This document shows, in pieces, positions 1 to 11,900 of a stretch of 64,000 nucleotides of DNA. How positions within the stretch are numbered: the stretch's first letter is position 1; the number at the start of each line of letters is the position of its first letter. The notes beneath the pieces are model-generated. The model ran no database searches, was not told where the DNA came from, and worked only from the letters and a program-made list of their open reading frames with translations. The stretch is taken from contig CM069436.1 in assembly GCA_035610365.1 (NCBI GenBank), forward strand, positions 87,793,912 to 87,857,911, in the 5' to 3' direction. A program made the position numbers and the translations under genes. Origin of the DNA: Aquatica leii (lineage: Eukaryota > Arthropoda > Insecta > Coleoptera > Lampyridae).

Positions 1-1684
1 TTTAAAATTGTACGTGCTTAATAACCTTCTTGTTCTAATTTCATATTTATCAAAATAATTTTCATACGCCTGGCTTTCACTAGAAATTCGTAATTTCATC
101 TTCTTAATTAATCAATTTGCGTTAAATAAACGCACATTCTAAACACAAAATGTTTGTTACTAATCTCGTACCGTACAGACGTGTATTTATGACGTAAACA
201 ATAGAAAAAAAATTCAAATTGAGAGAAAGAGATTAAAACAGCAAACAGCTCATAATTTACAATAAAAATGAAATTACAAATGTTCTATGTAAACGTGCCA
301 GTGCCAGTACTCGAAAACACACAATTTCGCATTATATGTGGAAAACCCAATTGCAAAACAATAAATGCGAAATTATTAATTACTCGTCGGAGATTATGCA
401 TTTTTTTAAAATGGTATTTACATTTAAAGACTCTCACAGTCATATTTAGGTTCATTATGAATATGTTTTATTAGCATGTAGGATTTCTAATTGTGTCTGA
501 AAATTAAATTCGTAAATTTGTGAAATCACTGAATAGTAACGGGGACAGACGTTATACAGAATTCGATTAAGAATGAACAGACAGCAGAAAAAACCGAAGA
601 GAAAGCAGATGCTTTTAAAAAAGGAAATTGATAGACCTCTTACCAGAAAAAGTACAGTGAAATAGGAAACGGAAAAACTATATTTACCCAACGAAATTAA
701 ACAAACTATAAGAAAAACGATATCCAAGATACTGTAACGAATTTTAATACTAATGTATTTATAACGCAATATTTACACGTTTATAACTACACGTAACTAA
801 TTAAATCTAACGATATTTAAGAAAAACTGTTTATCTAAAACTGATATTTGTTTACATTAAAGGCACGTACGCTTGAACACGGTTATATTTATCTCTAACA
901 CACGCGTTAATCACTTATTTATTTAAACAGTATTCTTAATACTTTCGACTTCGAAAAACTGACCTATGATTCCTTTAAATCGTTTTTATATATTTCTGTT
1001 ATATATCTCGAGAATTTTCTACATTTTTCGGTAAACGTTCTGGAAAATGACAACTTTGTGAACGTTTCAATACGAAAATTATTTATGAAAACATTAAACT
1101 AGAGGTTTAATTTTATCAAAAATATCGATCTACATATGTTATTTGAATATATACTTTGTTTCAAAATTCGTCGGATTTCTTGTTATTGTGGCAGAGACAG
1201 TGTTAAAAAATCGCCACGGTGTATTTTAGATTTTTGAGTATTTCCTCTGTAGACAAAGAGAAGAGGAATACTCCTGTCAACAGTAACAATATTACTATCC
1301 GTAGCAAGAAGTGTAATAACAGAAGGAAGATAAAAAAAAACCTTCCGAGAGCTGTAAATATTTTTAGAAAGATAATAATGTCTAAAGGTGAGATTTTTAA
1401 TGACCACGGGACTAGTTTTGCCTTGGGTTAAAGGCTCCGTAAAGTCTTATGATACACGACCTATAAAAATATCCATGACATCAAAAAAGAAAAATGTTTT
1501 TTTTTTGTTTTCTGCTGATAGAACAACTTTAATACCAAAAAAAAAGTTTTGAAAAGTTTATAAGGCCAAAATAAACTGCTGGGTGCACAGCGAGTGTATA
1601 TCGCTAACGGGTTTAATGAATGACCACTAAAAACAAAGTGGAAAAAGATTACTGGGAGTAAACCAGAATCGGTTACCCAAACTT
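1..1684. other. AT-rich intergenic stretch, no gene recognised
   Basis: Reading frames here are short, AT-biased and resemble no family I know. I see no RNA gene or transposon protein. The right end runs into the satellite array. Confidence 0.5.
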
Positions 1685-2129
1685 AAATAATGGTTCAAAC
1701 TCTTCTAAAAATAGAATCTAAAAAGCCGTAAAGAAGGAACATTGTTTTCTAAGGCCCATAATAGAAGTGATACACAACGCTATAACTAAAAAAACTAAAA
1801 AGTTATTTAGAAAGCAATGGAAGAAAAGAACGCGATGAAGAACAAATCACAGCAGCGATAGAAAGTAAGATGCGTAAACAAGGAACATTATTTCTAAGGT
1901 TCATAACAAAAGCGTTACAACTAAAACAATATTTAAAAAATTATTAAGAAAGCAAGGAAAGAAAAGAAGGTAATGAAGAACTAATTACTGCGGCGATTTT
2001 ATTGTACTTGTTCAAATTCATCTCAAATAGGAAGTAAAAAACCCTAAACATTATTTCTAAGGTTCGTAATAAAAGAGTTACAAAACCGTACAAAACAATA
2101 CAACTAAAAAAAAAATTTCAAAGTTGTTT

Positions 2130-4800
2130 AGAAAGCCACTGACGAACAGAAGACGACGAAGAACAAATCACAGCGACTATTTTACCGTGTTGGTTCAAAT
2201 TCAAATAAAATAGATAGTAAAAAAAACGTAAACAAGAAACATTATTTCTAAGGATCATAATAAAAGCGTTACAAAGCGTTACAACTAAAATAATATTTAA
2301 AAAGTTATTCAGAAACAAAGGGAAGAAAAGAAGGCGATGAAAAACAAATCATAACGGAGATTTTATCGTACTGATTCAAATTGAACTGAAATTGGAAGTA
2401 AAAATCGTAAACAAAGGACATTGTTTTTTAAGGTTCATAATGAAAGAGTTATAAAACAACACAACTAAAACAAAAATTAAAAAGTTATTTAGAAAGCCAC
2501 CGACAAACAGAAGACGATGAAGAACAAATCATATAGGGGATTTTACGTAGTGGTTCAAATTCATCTGAAATCTGAAGTAAAAAACCGTAAACAAGGAACA
2601 TTATTTCTAAGGTTCATAATAAAAGCGTTACAAAGCGTTATAACTAAAACAATATTTAAAAAATTATCCAGAAACCAAGGGAAGAAAAGAAAGCGATCGT
2701 ACTGGTTTAAATTCATCTGAAATAGGAAGTAAGAAACCGTAAATAAGGAACATTATTTCTAAGGTTTGTAATAAAAGAGTTACAAAACAATACAACTAAA
2801 AGAAACATTAAAAAGTTGTTTAGAAAGCAACTGACAAAAAGAAGACGATGAAGAACAAATCACTGTTGCGATGTTACGTATTGGTTCAAATTTATCTGAA
2901 ATCTGAAGTAACAAAACGGTAAACAAGGAACAAACATTACAAAAGTACAACTAAAACAAAAATCAAACAGTTATTCAGAATGCAACGGGAGAAAAGAAGG
3001 CAAAGAAGAAGAAATCACTACAGTGATTTTAACGTAAATTGTTCAGATTCATCTGAAATTGGAAGTAAAAACCGTGAACAAAGGGCACTTTTAAAAGCTC
3101 ATAACAAAAGCGTTATAACTTAAAAAAAATGATTTAGAATCATCGTAAGAAAAGAAGGCGATGAAGAACAAATTACAGCGGTTATTTTATCGTGCTGGTT
3201 CAAATTTATCTGAAATAGGAAGTAAAATTCGTAAACAAGGAACATTATTTCTAAGAGTCGTTATAAAAGCGTTACAACTAAATCAATGTTTAAAAACTTC
3301 TTTAGAAAGCAACGGAAGAAAAGAAGGGGATGAAGAACAAATCACTGATACGATTTTATCGTATTCGCTTAAATTAAGTAAAAAACCGTAATCAAGTTAT
3401 ATTATTTATAAGGTGTACTATAAAAGCGTTACAAAACGTTAGAACTAAAATATAAAAAAGGTAATTAGAAAGCAATGAAAGAAAAGAAGGCAACGAAGAA
3501 CAAATCACAGCGACGATTTTATCGAACTGGTTCAAATTTGTCTGAAATATAAAGTAGACATTCGTAAACAAGAAACACTGTTTCTAAGATTCTTAATAAA
3601 AGCGTTAAAAAACATTACAATGAACACAATATTTAGAAAAATTATTTAGAAAGAAACTGAAGAAAAGGCGTTGAAGAACAAATTACAGCGACTATTTTAC
3701 CGTGGTTCAAATTCAAATGAAATCGATAAAAAAAAAACGTAAACATAGGAACATTATTTCTAAGGATCATAATAAAAGCGTTACAACTAAAACAATATTT
3801 AAAAACTTATTCAGAAAGCAAGGGAGGAAAAGAAGGAGTTGAAGAAGAATTCATAGTGGAGATTGTATCGTACTAATTCAAATTGATCTGAAATTAGAAG
3901 TAGAAGTCGTAAACAAAGGACATTGTTTTTTTAGGTTCATAATGAAAGAGTTACAAAACAACACAACTAAAACAAAAATTAAAAAGTTGTTTAGAAAGCC
4001 ACTGACGCACAGAAGACGATGAAGAACAAGTTTACGTAGTGGTTAAAATTTATCTGAAATCTGAAGTAAAAAACCGTAAACAAGAAACATTATTTCTAAG
4101 ATTCATAAGAAAAGCGTTACAAAGCGTTATAACTAAAACAATATCTAAAAAATGATTCAGAAAGCAAGGGAAAAAAAGAGAAGGCGATCGTACTGGTTCA
4201 AATTCATCTGAAATAGGAAGAAAGAAACCGTAAATAAGGAACATTATTTCTATGGTTCAAAATAAAAGAGTTACAAAACAATATAACTAAAACAAACATT
4301 ACAAACATAAATTACAAAGTTGTTTAGAAAGCAACTAACGAAAAGAAGACGATGAGAAACAAATCACTGGGACGATGTTACGTACTGGTTCAAATTTATC
4401 TGAAATCTGAGGCAATAAGGAACAAACATTACAACAGTACAAATAAAACAAAAATCAAACGGTTATTTAGAATGCAACTGAAGGAAAAAAGGGAAAGAAG
4501 AAGAAACCACTATAGTGATTTTATCATAAATGGTTCAAATTCATCTGAAATTGGAAGTAAAAACCGTAAACAAAGGGCACTGTTTTTAAAAGCGTTATAA
4601 CTTAAAAAAAATGATTTAGAATCATCGTAAGAAAAGAAGGCAATGAAGGACAAATCACAGCGGTTATTTTATCGTGCTGGTTCAAATTCACCTAAAATAG
4701 GAAGTAAAATTCGTAAACACGAACATTATTTCTAAGGTTCATAATAAAAGCGTCACAACTAAATCAATATTTAAAAACTTATTCAGAAAGCAACGTAAGA
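2130..4800. repeat. Higher-order repeat A in the satellite, two copies about 1.49 kb apart
   Basis: Variant-specific phrases recur once at an offset of about 1.48-1.50 kb. AACAACACAACTAAAACAAA is at about 2456 and again at 3956. ATGATTTAGAATCATCGTAA is at about 3129 and again at 4611. A monomer variant reading ACAGCGACTATTTTACCGTG is near 2170 and 3686. Distinct variants thus recur in the same order, so a block of about eight monomers was duplicated as a unit. Confidence 0.75.
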
Positions 4801-5499
4801 AAAGGAGGCAAAGAACAAATCACACTGCTGCGATTTTATCGTACTCGCTCAAATTCTTCTGAAATAAAAAGTAAAAAACCGTAAATAAGAAATATTATTT
4901 TTAAGGTTCATAATAAAGTGTTACAAAATGTTACAACTTTCACAAAAATAATTTTTTTTTAAAAAGCAGTGGAAGCAAAGAAGCCGATGAACAAATCACT
5001 ACGGCAATTTTACGTACTTATTCAAAGTCATCTGAAACAAAAAACTGTAAACAAGGAAGATTATTTCTAATCAAATTATTTCTAAGATTCCTAATAGTAA
5101 AAAAGTCACAAAACAATACAACTAAAACAAAAATTAAAAAGTTGTTTAGAAAATAACTGACGAAAAGAAGACGATGAAGATTAAATCACTGCGGCGATGT
5201 TAATTACTAGTTCAAATTTATTTGAAATCTGAAGTAATGCAACGGTAAACAAGGGACATTGTTTTCTAAGGTTCATAATAAAAGTATCGCAAAATGTTAC
5301 AACTAAAATAAAATTAAAAAAATTATTTAGAAAGCAACGAAACAAAAGTGGGCGATGTTGAACAAATCACTGCGGCGATTTTATCGTACGGATTCAAATT
5401 CATCTGAAATAGGAAGTAAAATCCGCAAACAAGGAACGTTATTTTTAAGGTTTATAATAAAAACGTTACAAAACATTACAACTAAAAAAAATTTAAAAA

Positions 5500-7830
5500 G
5501 TTATTTAGAAAGCAACGGAAGAATATAATGCGATGAAGAATACATATATCTCAAATTCGCTTGAAATAGAAAGTAAAAAACTACATTATTTCTAAAGTTT
5601 ATTATAAAAGCGTTACAACTAAAACAATATTTAAAAAAATATTTACAACGCACGGGAAAAACAGAAGACGATGAAGAACAAATTACTCCGGGGATTTTAT
5701 CGTACTGATTCAAATTCATCTTAAACAGGAAGTAAAAAACCGTAAAGAAAGGTAATTGTTTTCTAAGATTTATTATAAGAACAAAAACAAAACGTTAGAA
5801 CTAAAATAATAATTAAAAAGCTATTTAGAAAGCAACGGATTACAGCGTTTATTCTATCGTGCTGGTTCAAATTAATCTGAAATACGAAGTAAAAACCACA
5901 AACAAAGGGCATTATATTCCAAGGTTTATAATAAATGCGTTACAAAACGTTACAACTGAAAAAAATTAAAAAAGTTGTCTAGAAAGCAATGAAAGAATAT
6001 AATGCGATGAAGAATACATATATCACAGCGGCGATTTTACGATACTGGTTCAAATTCACTTGAAATCGAAAGTAAAAAACAAATTACTCCGGGAATTTTA
6101 TCGTACTGATTCAAATTCATCTGAAATAGGGATTAAAAAACAGTAAACAAAGGTCATTGTTTTCTAAGGTTTATTACAACGTTATAACTAAAATAATAAT
6201 TATAAAGCTATTTGGAAAGCAACGGATTACAGCGTTTATTTTATCGTGCTGATTCAAATTTATCTGAAGTAGGAAGTAAAAACCGCAAACAAAAGGCACT
6301 ATATTCCAAGGTTTATAATAAATGCGTTATATAACGTTAGAACTAAAAAAAAATTAAAAAGTTGTTTAGAAAGCAACGGAAGAATATAATGCGATGAAGA
6401 ATACATATATCACAGCGGCGATTTTACGATACTGGTTCAAATTCACTTGAAATCGAAAGTAAAAAACCGTAAACGAAGAACATTATTTCCAAAGTTCATA
6501 ATTATAGCGTTACAACTAAAACTATATCAAAAAATTTATTTAGAAAGCAAGGAAATAAAAGAAGACAATGAAGAATAAATTACTCCGGCGATTTTATCGC
6601 ACTGATTTAAATTCATCTGAAATATGAGGTAAAAAACTGTAAAGAAAGATCATTGTTTTCTAAGATTTATTATAAAAATGTTACAACACGTTATAACTAA
6701 AACGGATCACAACGTTTATTTTATCGTGCTGGTTTAAATTCATCTGAAATAGGAAGTAAAAACAGCAAATTTAGGGCACTGTATTCCAAGGTTTATAATA
6801 AATGCGTTAGAAAACCTTACAACTGAAAAAAATTTAAAAAAGTTATTTAGAAAGCAACGGAAGAATATAATGCGATGAAGAATACATACATATATCACAG
6901 CGGCCGATTTTACGATACTGGTTCAAATTCGCTTGATCGAAAGTAAAAAACCGTAAACAAGGAACATTATTTCTAAAGTTCATAATAAAAGTGTTACAAC
7001 TAAAACAATATCTAAAAAATTATTTAGGAAGCACGGAAAAAAAGAAGACGCTGAAGAACAAATTACTCCCGGAATTTTATCGTACTCATTCAAATTCATC
7101 TGAAATAGGAAGTACTAAAAAATCGTAAACAAAGGTCATTGTTTTCTAAGGTTTAATATAAAAATGTTGCAAAACATTATAACAAAAATAATAATTAAAA
7201 ACCTATTTAGAAAGCAACGGATTACATCGTTTATTTTATCGTGCTGATTCGAATTCATCTGAAGTAGGAAGTAAAAACCGCAAACAAAAGGCACTATATT
7301 CCAAGGTTTATAATAAATGCGTTACATAACGTTACAACTAAAAAAAATTAAACAATTATTTAGAAAGCAACGGAAGAATATAATGCGATGAAGAATACAT
7401 ATATCACAGCGGCGATTTTACGATACTGGTTCAAATTCACTTGAAATCGAAAGTAAAAAACCGTAAACGAAGAACATTATTTCTAAAATTCATAATAATA
7501 GCGTTACTACTAAGACAATATCTAAAAAAATATTTAGAAAGCAAGGGAAGAAAAAAACACGCTGAAGAACACATTACTCCGGGAATTTTATTGTACTGAT
7601 TCAAATTAATCTGAAATAGGGAGTAAAAATCCGTAAACAATGGTAATTGCTTTCTAAGGTTTATTACAACGTTATAACTAAAATAATAATTACAAAACTA
7701 TTTTGGAAGCAACGGATCACAGCGTTTATTTTATCATGCTGGTTCAAATCTGAAGGAGGAAGTAAAAACCGCAAACTTAGGGCACTGTATTCCAAGGTTT
7801 ATAATAAATGCGTTATAAAACGTTATAACT
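5500..7830. repeat. Higher-order repeat B in the satellite, period about 390-510 bp
   Basis: The variant AACGGATTACAGCGTTTATT or a close form occurs at about 5833, 6221, 6701, 7214 and 7711. The variant GATGAAGAATACATATATCA occurs near 5530, 6005, 6391, 6872 and 7387. Spacing is 388, 480, 513 and 497 bp, or roughly two to three monomers. This composite unit is absent from the left half of the array. Confidence 0.75.
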
Positions 7831-8230
7831 AAAAGTTAAAAAAATATTTAAAAAGCTATGAACAATCGGTGTCAAATTCATCTGTAATAAAAAGCAAAAA
7901 ACCGTAAATAAGGAACGTTGTTTTCTAAGGTTCGTAATAAAAAATGTTACAATACATAATAACTAAAACAAAAATTAAAAAATTGTTTAGAAAGCAGTGG
8001 AAAAAAAGGCGATGAAGAACAACACAATAGCGGCAATTTAATTCTACTTGGTCAGATTAATCTGAAATAGGAATTAAATCCCGTAAACAAAGTACATGGT
8101 TTTTTTAAGTTTACAGTAAAAATTTTAGAAAACGTAACTAAAACAAAAACAAAACTGCTTTTTAGAAAGCAGTGGAAGAAAAGAAGGTGAGAAAGAACAA
8201 ATTATAGCTGCTATTTTTTTATCGTCAATT

Positions 8231-8675
8231 GATAAGGTTGGTAAAAAAAATAATTTTAAGATGGGTTAGAAGTTCAGTCACATCTGAATGTAGATTTTGG
8301 ATTATCATCACATTATCCCCTTTTTCAAATATACATGGGTGGCAATCTGACTTGAAAACGCTATCAATTATTTATAAAAGTTACAGATCTTTATAGTTTT
8401 TTTTGATAAAAATTGAAATCGGATTTAATTGTTACCGTTATCAGTGATGACATGCTTTTTGGTTCGAATTATTTTTTGATGTACCCAGTATATATCAATT
8501 ATCACGAATATAATAATGCTGTAAGTATTAAAAAACGCATGTCTATAGACTTTGTATTATGTTTTAAATTAGTTTTGTGTCATGTAGTTTGAATTGAGGA
8601 TAAAGTTTTCAAATTGTGTAAAAATTTTGTCATATGGTGACACCTACCGTGTTTTGTTTAACCTTGGGTCGACTC
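8231..8675. other. Spacer between satellite and twins promoter
   Basis: AT-rich sequence with no repeat monomers and no coding frame I recognise. Confidence 0.4.
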
Positions 8676-8683
8676 TATCGATA
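8676..8683. promoter_or_regulatory. DRE-like site (TATCGATA) upstream of twins
   Basis: An exact palindromic TATCGATA lies 306 bp before the twins start codon. In Drosophila this octamer is the DREF/BEAF-32 site of many housekeeping promoters. Its use here is inferred from sequence and position only. Confidence 0.45.
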
Positions 8684-8705
8684 CCGTCAAAGGCGTTCTT
8701 TACAC

Positions 8706-8713
8706 TGACGTCA
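8706..8713. promoter_or_regulatory. CRE-like palindrome (TGACGTCA) upstream of twins
   Basis: An exact TGACGTCA, the consensus for CREB/ATF bZIP factors, sits 22 bp after the DRE-like site and 276 bp before the start codon. Function is inferred. Confidence 0.4.
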
Positions 8714-8988
8714 TATACGGCAATAGTTATGCGAGCGAAACCCTCGTGAAGCGGCCATTATTACACTTTTTTTTGTGATTTATTGGCAAATTAAATTCGC
8801 ACATTATTTTTTAACGCGTGGTGTTTAAAAATCGCGAACAGTTAAAATCGGCGGTTATTTGAAAAATTTACGTTACAACGTGTAATGGCCGTTAGGTGGC
8901 TTTCGAACACCTTTTGTCATCAGCCCTGACCTCAATCAGTTTATTCAGGATTATGCTATTCTGATTTTTCGAGTTTTTATTATAAACA

Positions 8989-11900
8989 ATGGAAGGTAAT
9001 TCATACTCTGATCTCTGTTACACATATTTTTATTGTTACTTAGTAAAATGCTTCTGTACTTCTATAGATACGAGGGGAAAAACCGTCCAGTACGGTATAT
9101 ACGTTGCAAACCCTCGCTTACTTGGAGGGAAAACATTTGCTCAGATTAACCCCACCTTAATTAACATAAACGTAATTTCAAAATATTGATAGTTTAACAG
9201 TAATTTTATGGTTATAAAGGTTATGTTTTTATTTTACAGGTAATGGGGATATCCAGTGGAGTTTTTCTCAAGTCAAAGGCACTTTAGATGACGATGTAAC
9301 CGAAGCCGATATAATATCATGCGTCGAATTTAATCACGACGGTGAACTCTTAGCGACAGGAGACAAAGGTGGTCGTGTAGTTATATTCCAACGTGACCCC
9401 GCTTCCAAAGCATGTCTACCCAGGCGAGGAGAATACAACGTATACTCAACTTTCCAATCGCACGAACCTGAGTTTGACTACCTCAAAAGTTTAGAAATAG
9501 AGGAAAAAATTAATAAAATTAGATGGCTGAGGCGGAAAAACCAAGCACATTTTCTCTTATCAACAAACGATAAAACTATAAAATTATGGAAGGTATCAGA
9601 AAGAGATAAAAAAGTAGAAGGTTACAATACTAAATTAGAAAACGGATCGGTAGTGGATCGTGATACTTTTAACACATTAAGGGTGCCGTCGATTAAACCT
9701 ATGGAACTTATGGTAGAAGCTTCGCCTAGACGTATATTTGCTAACGCACATACTTATCACATTAATTCGATATCCGTAAATTCTGATCAAGAAACGTATC
9801 TATCTGCTGACGATTTGCGAATCAACCTGTGGCATTTAGAAATTACAGATCAAAGTTTTAATATTGTCGATATAAAACCGACGAATATGGAAGAATTGAC
9901 TGAAGTCATAACAGCAGCTGAGTTTCATCCGGTAGAGTGTAATTTGTTTGTTTACAGTAGCAGCAAAGGCACAATAAGGTTATGTGATATGAGAGCAGCG
10001 GCTTTGTGTGATAGACATGCTAAATTATTCGAAGAACCTGAGGACCCCACTAATAGAAGTTTCTTTTCTGAAATTATTTCGAGTATTTCCGACGTCAAGC
10101 TATCGAATTCTGGAAGGTATATGATTTCTAGAGACTATTTATCGGTTAAAGTTTGGGATTTACATATGGAAACTAAACCAATAGAAACTTATCCGGTAAG
10201 TGTACATAATTTACATATTTGTTACTTACTCGTTTACTTAATGAACGAAGGCACAAAGCATTTTAAGAATTAAAGAAAAAATTAAATAAATATAAACATA
10301 GGGTGTAGCATCACAATTTAAAATAACACGGCATGTTAAAACTATAAATTTTTACAATAATTAAGATGCAGAAAAATTTGATTCCTACGTTAGCCTATGT
10401 ACTTTTGTAATCACACATTGGATATGTGAATAATTGACATTTTGGGAAACGTGGTTTTTGGGGGATTTTTCTGTGAGGTTGCAGTAATTTCAATAAGCAC
10501 TGAACTGACTATGAAACTCATTTTTAAGCACTACGTTTTTTATGAATTAATTAGTTCTATGGAAAAAAAGGGACGCCACAGTATCACACTTTTGCTCTTT
10601 GACACAATGGGTTCAGTTGTCCCTTGTTCTTACAGACATCTGCTGGTATCATCTTCTCTTATTTCTATCTTGTTGAGGTTGAACATTGAGGAGGAGTGTT
10701 AGGTTAGTGAAACTAGGTGAGAGTAGTGCTTTAGCTCTTTGTTCTACTACATTTAGGAACCTTTTTGACTGTACGAGTTCTTGAACATTTTTTAAGTAAT
10801 TAATTATAACTACAGGGTCAAAACTAGAAGTGTTTCTCACGACCTGAATGGTACTCAAGGTTGGCATCACAACTAAACTTTCAAAGTTTAGGTCACTACG
10901 CCAGATGTCTTTATTCCCTATGACAGCTCTGAATGGTTTGTAAATCCTTAACCTGTGGGAGATTATCGCCGACCTTAAATACATTGTTTTGAGTTTTTTA
11001 GTATGATGAAATGTCTTGTTACATGTCACTATTTACGTATTTGCGATAAATGATAATTTGTAATATAATTCAGGATACCAACTTTTTCCTGCAGTGGGTC
11101 CCGTTCATAATAACACGTCATCACAGCTATAATGTTAGTGAGTAGGCGTGGTCAAAAAAGATTATCGGCTTAGCGAGACCAAGGGTAGGTCTGGACCCAC
11201 TACGAAGCAAACAGGATAGAGTCAAAAAATTAAGCGAGTAAGGATAATGTAACAAATGCAATATATATTTTCCAGCGATAACGCAGTGATTTTTCGACGG
11301 CACTGCCGCTAATAAGGTGCCCCACATTGGGCGCCACTTTTTGTTGCCAACCTTTTTCACAGTGGGCCTCGTTGGTAACAAAATTATTAACGAACTTATA
11401 CTTTAAGTTTTCTTCGTTTATTTTAGACAAAAGTTTTACCACAATACATTATTACAGATTTGTACAGGGTAAATGGCGTATTTACCCTAAAAAATCTTTT
11501 AATTTGTTTTTTTAGTTTCAATTAAATCGAAAAAAAATTTGTTAAATAATCGCAATTACGAACAGTCGTGACACCTACTAAGCAATTATTTTACTTAGAT
11601 GTCGCCGCGTAAAGAAAGAAATAAGTAAACGCTTACTTACCCACCATAGTTGGCAAAAAGGCGTGGGTAAGCTTACGTACGACGAATGTGGGCCTAATTT
11701 TGGCTTGAATATATCTAACCGACTTGCTAAAGGGTAATTTATGGTATTGAAACAACATGGCGGTCGTTATCTTAACATTTTACTTGCAACCGCTTATATA
11801 AACTACCAATTGCTTTAATTTGCTCTAATATCTCAATCCTATTGCAGCGACAACCAAAGTAGAAATCAGCGAACAAACCCCTCACTGTCAATTTCAGACC

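Larger units (their letters stand above)
1685..8230. repeat. Degenerate satellite array, monomer about 180 bp
   Basis: The same phrases recur in fixed order along 6.5 kb: TTTAGAAAGCAACGGAAGAA, GATGAAGAACAAATCACAGC, TGGTTCAAATTCATCTGAAA, GGAAGTAAAAACCGTAAACA, CATTATTTCTAAGGTTCATA and AAAGCGTTACAACTAAAAC. Adjacent copies of the AGAAAGC phrase near 1941, 2122, 2302, 2482 and 2661 are 180-181 bp apart; some units are shortened. Monomers differ by many substitutions and small indels, so the array is old or weakly homogenised. The short open frames inside it follow the repeat and are not genes. The array ends about 450 bp before the DRE-like site of twins. Confidence 0.9.

Noticed and set aside
1685-8230. 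The satellite as a CRISPR array or a protein-coding repeat
   Set aside because: Units of about 180 bp without spacer structure in a eukaryotic context, with stops and indels differing between units, fit a satellite, not CRISPR or a gene.
8989-9189. A 66-residue protein starting at the twins ATG
   Set aside because: After seven coding bases it reads into an intron; splicing to 9240 gives the true B55 N-terminus.
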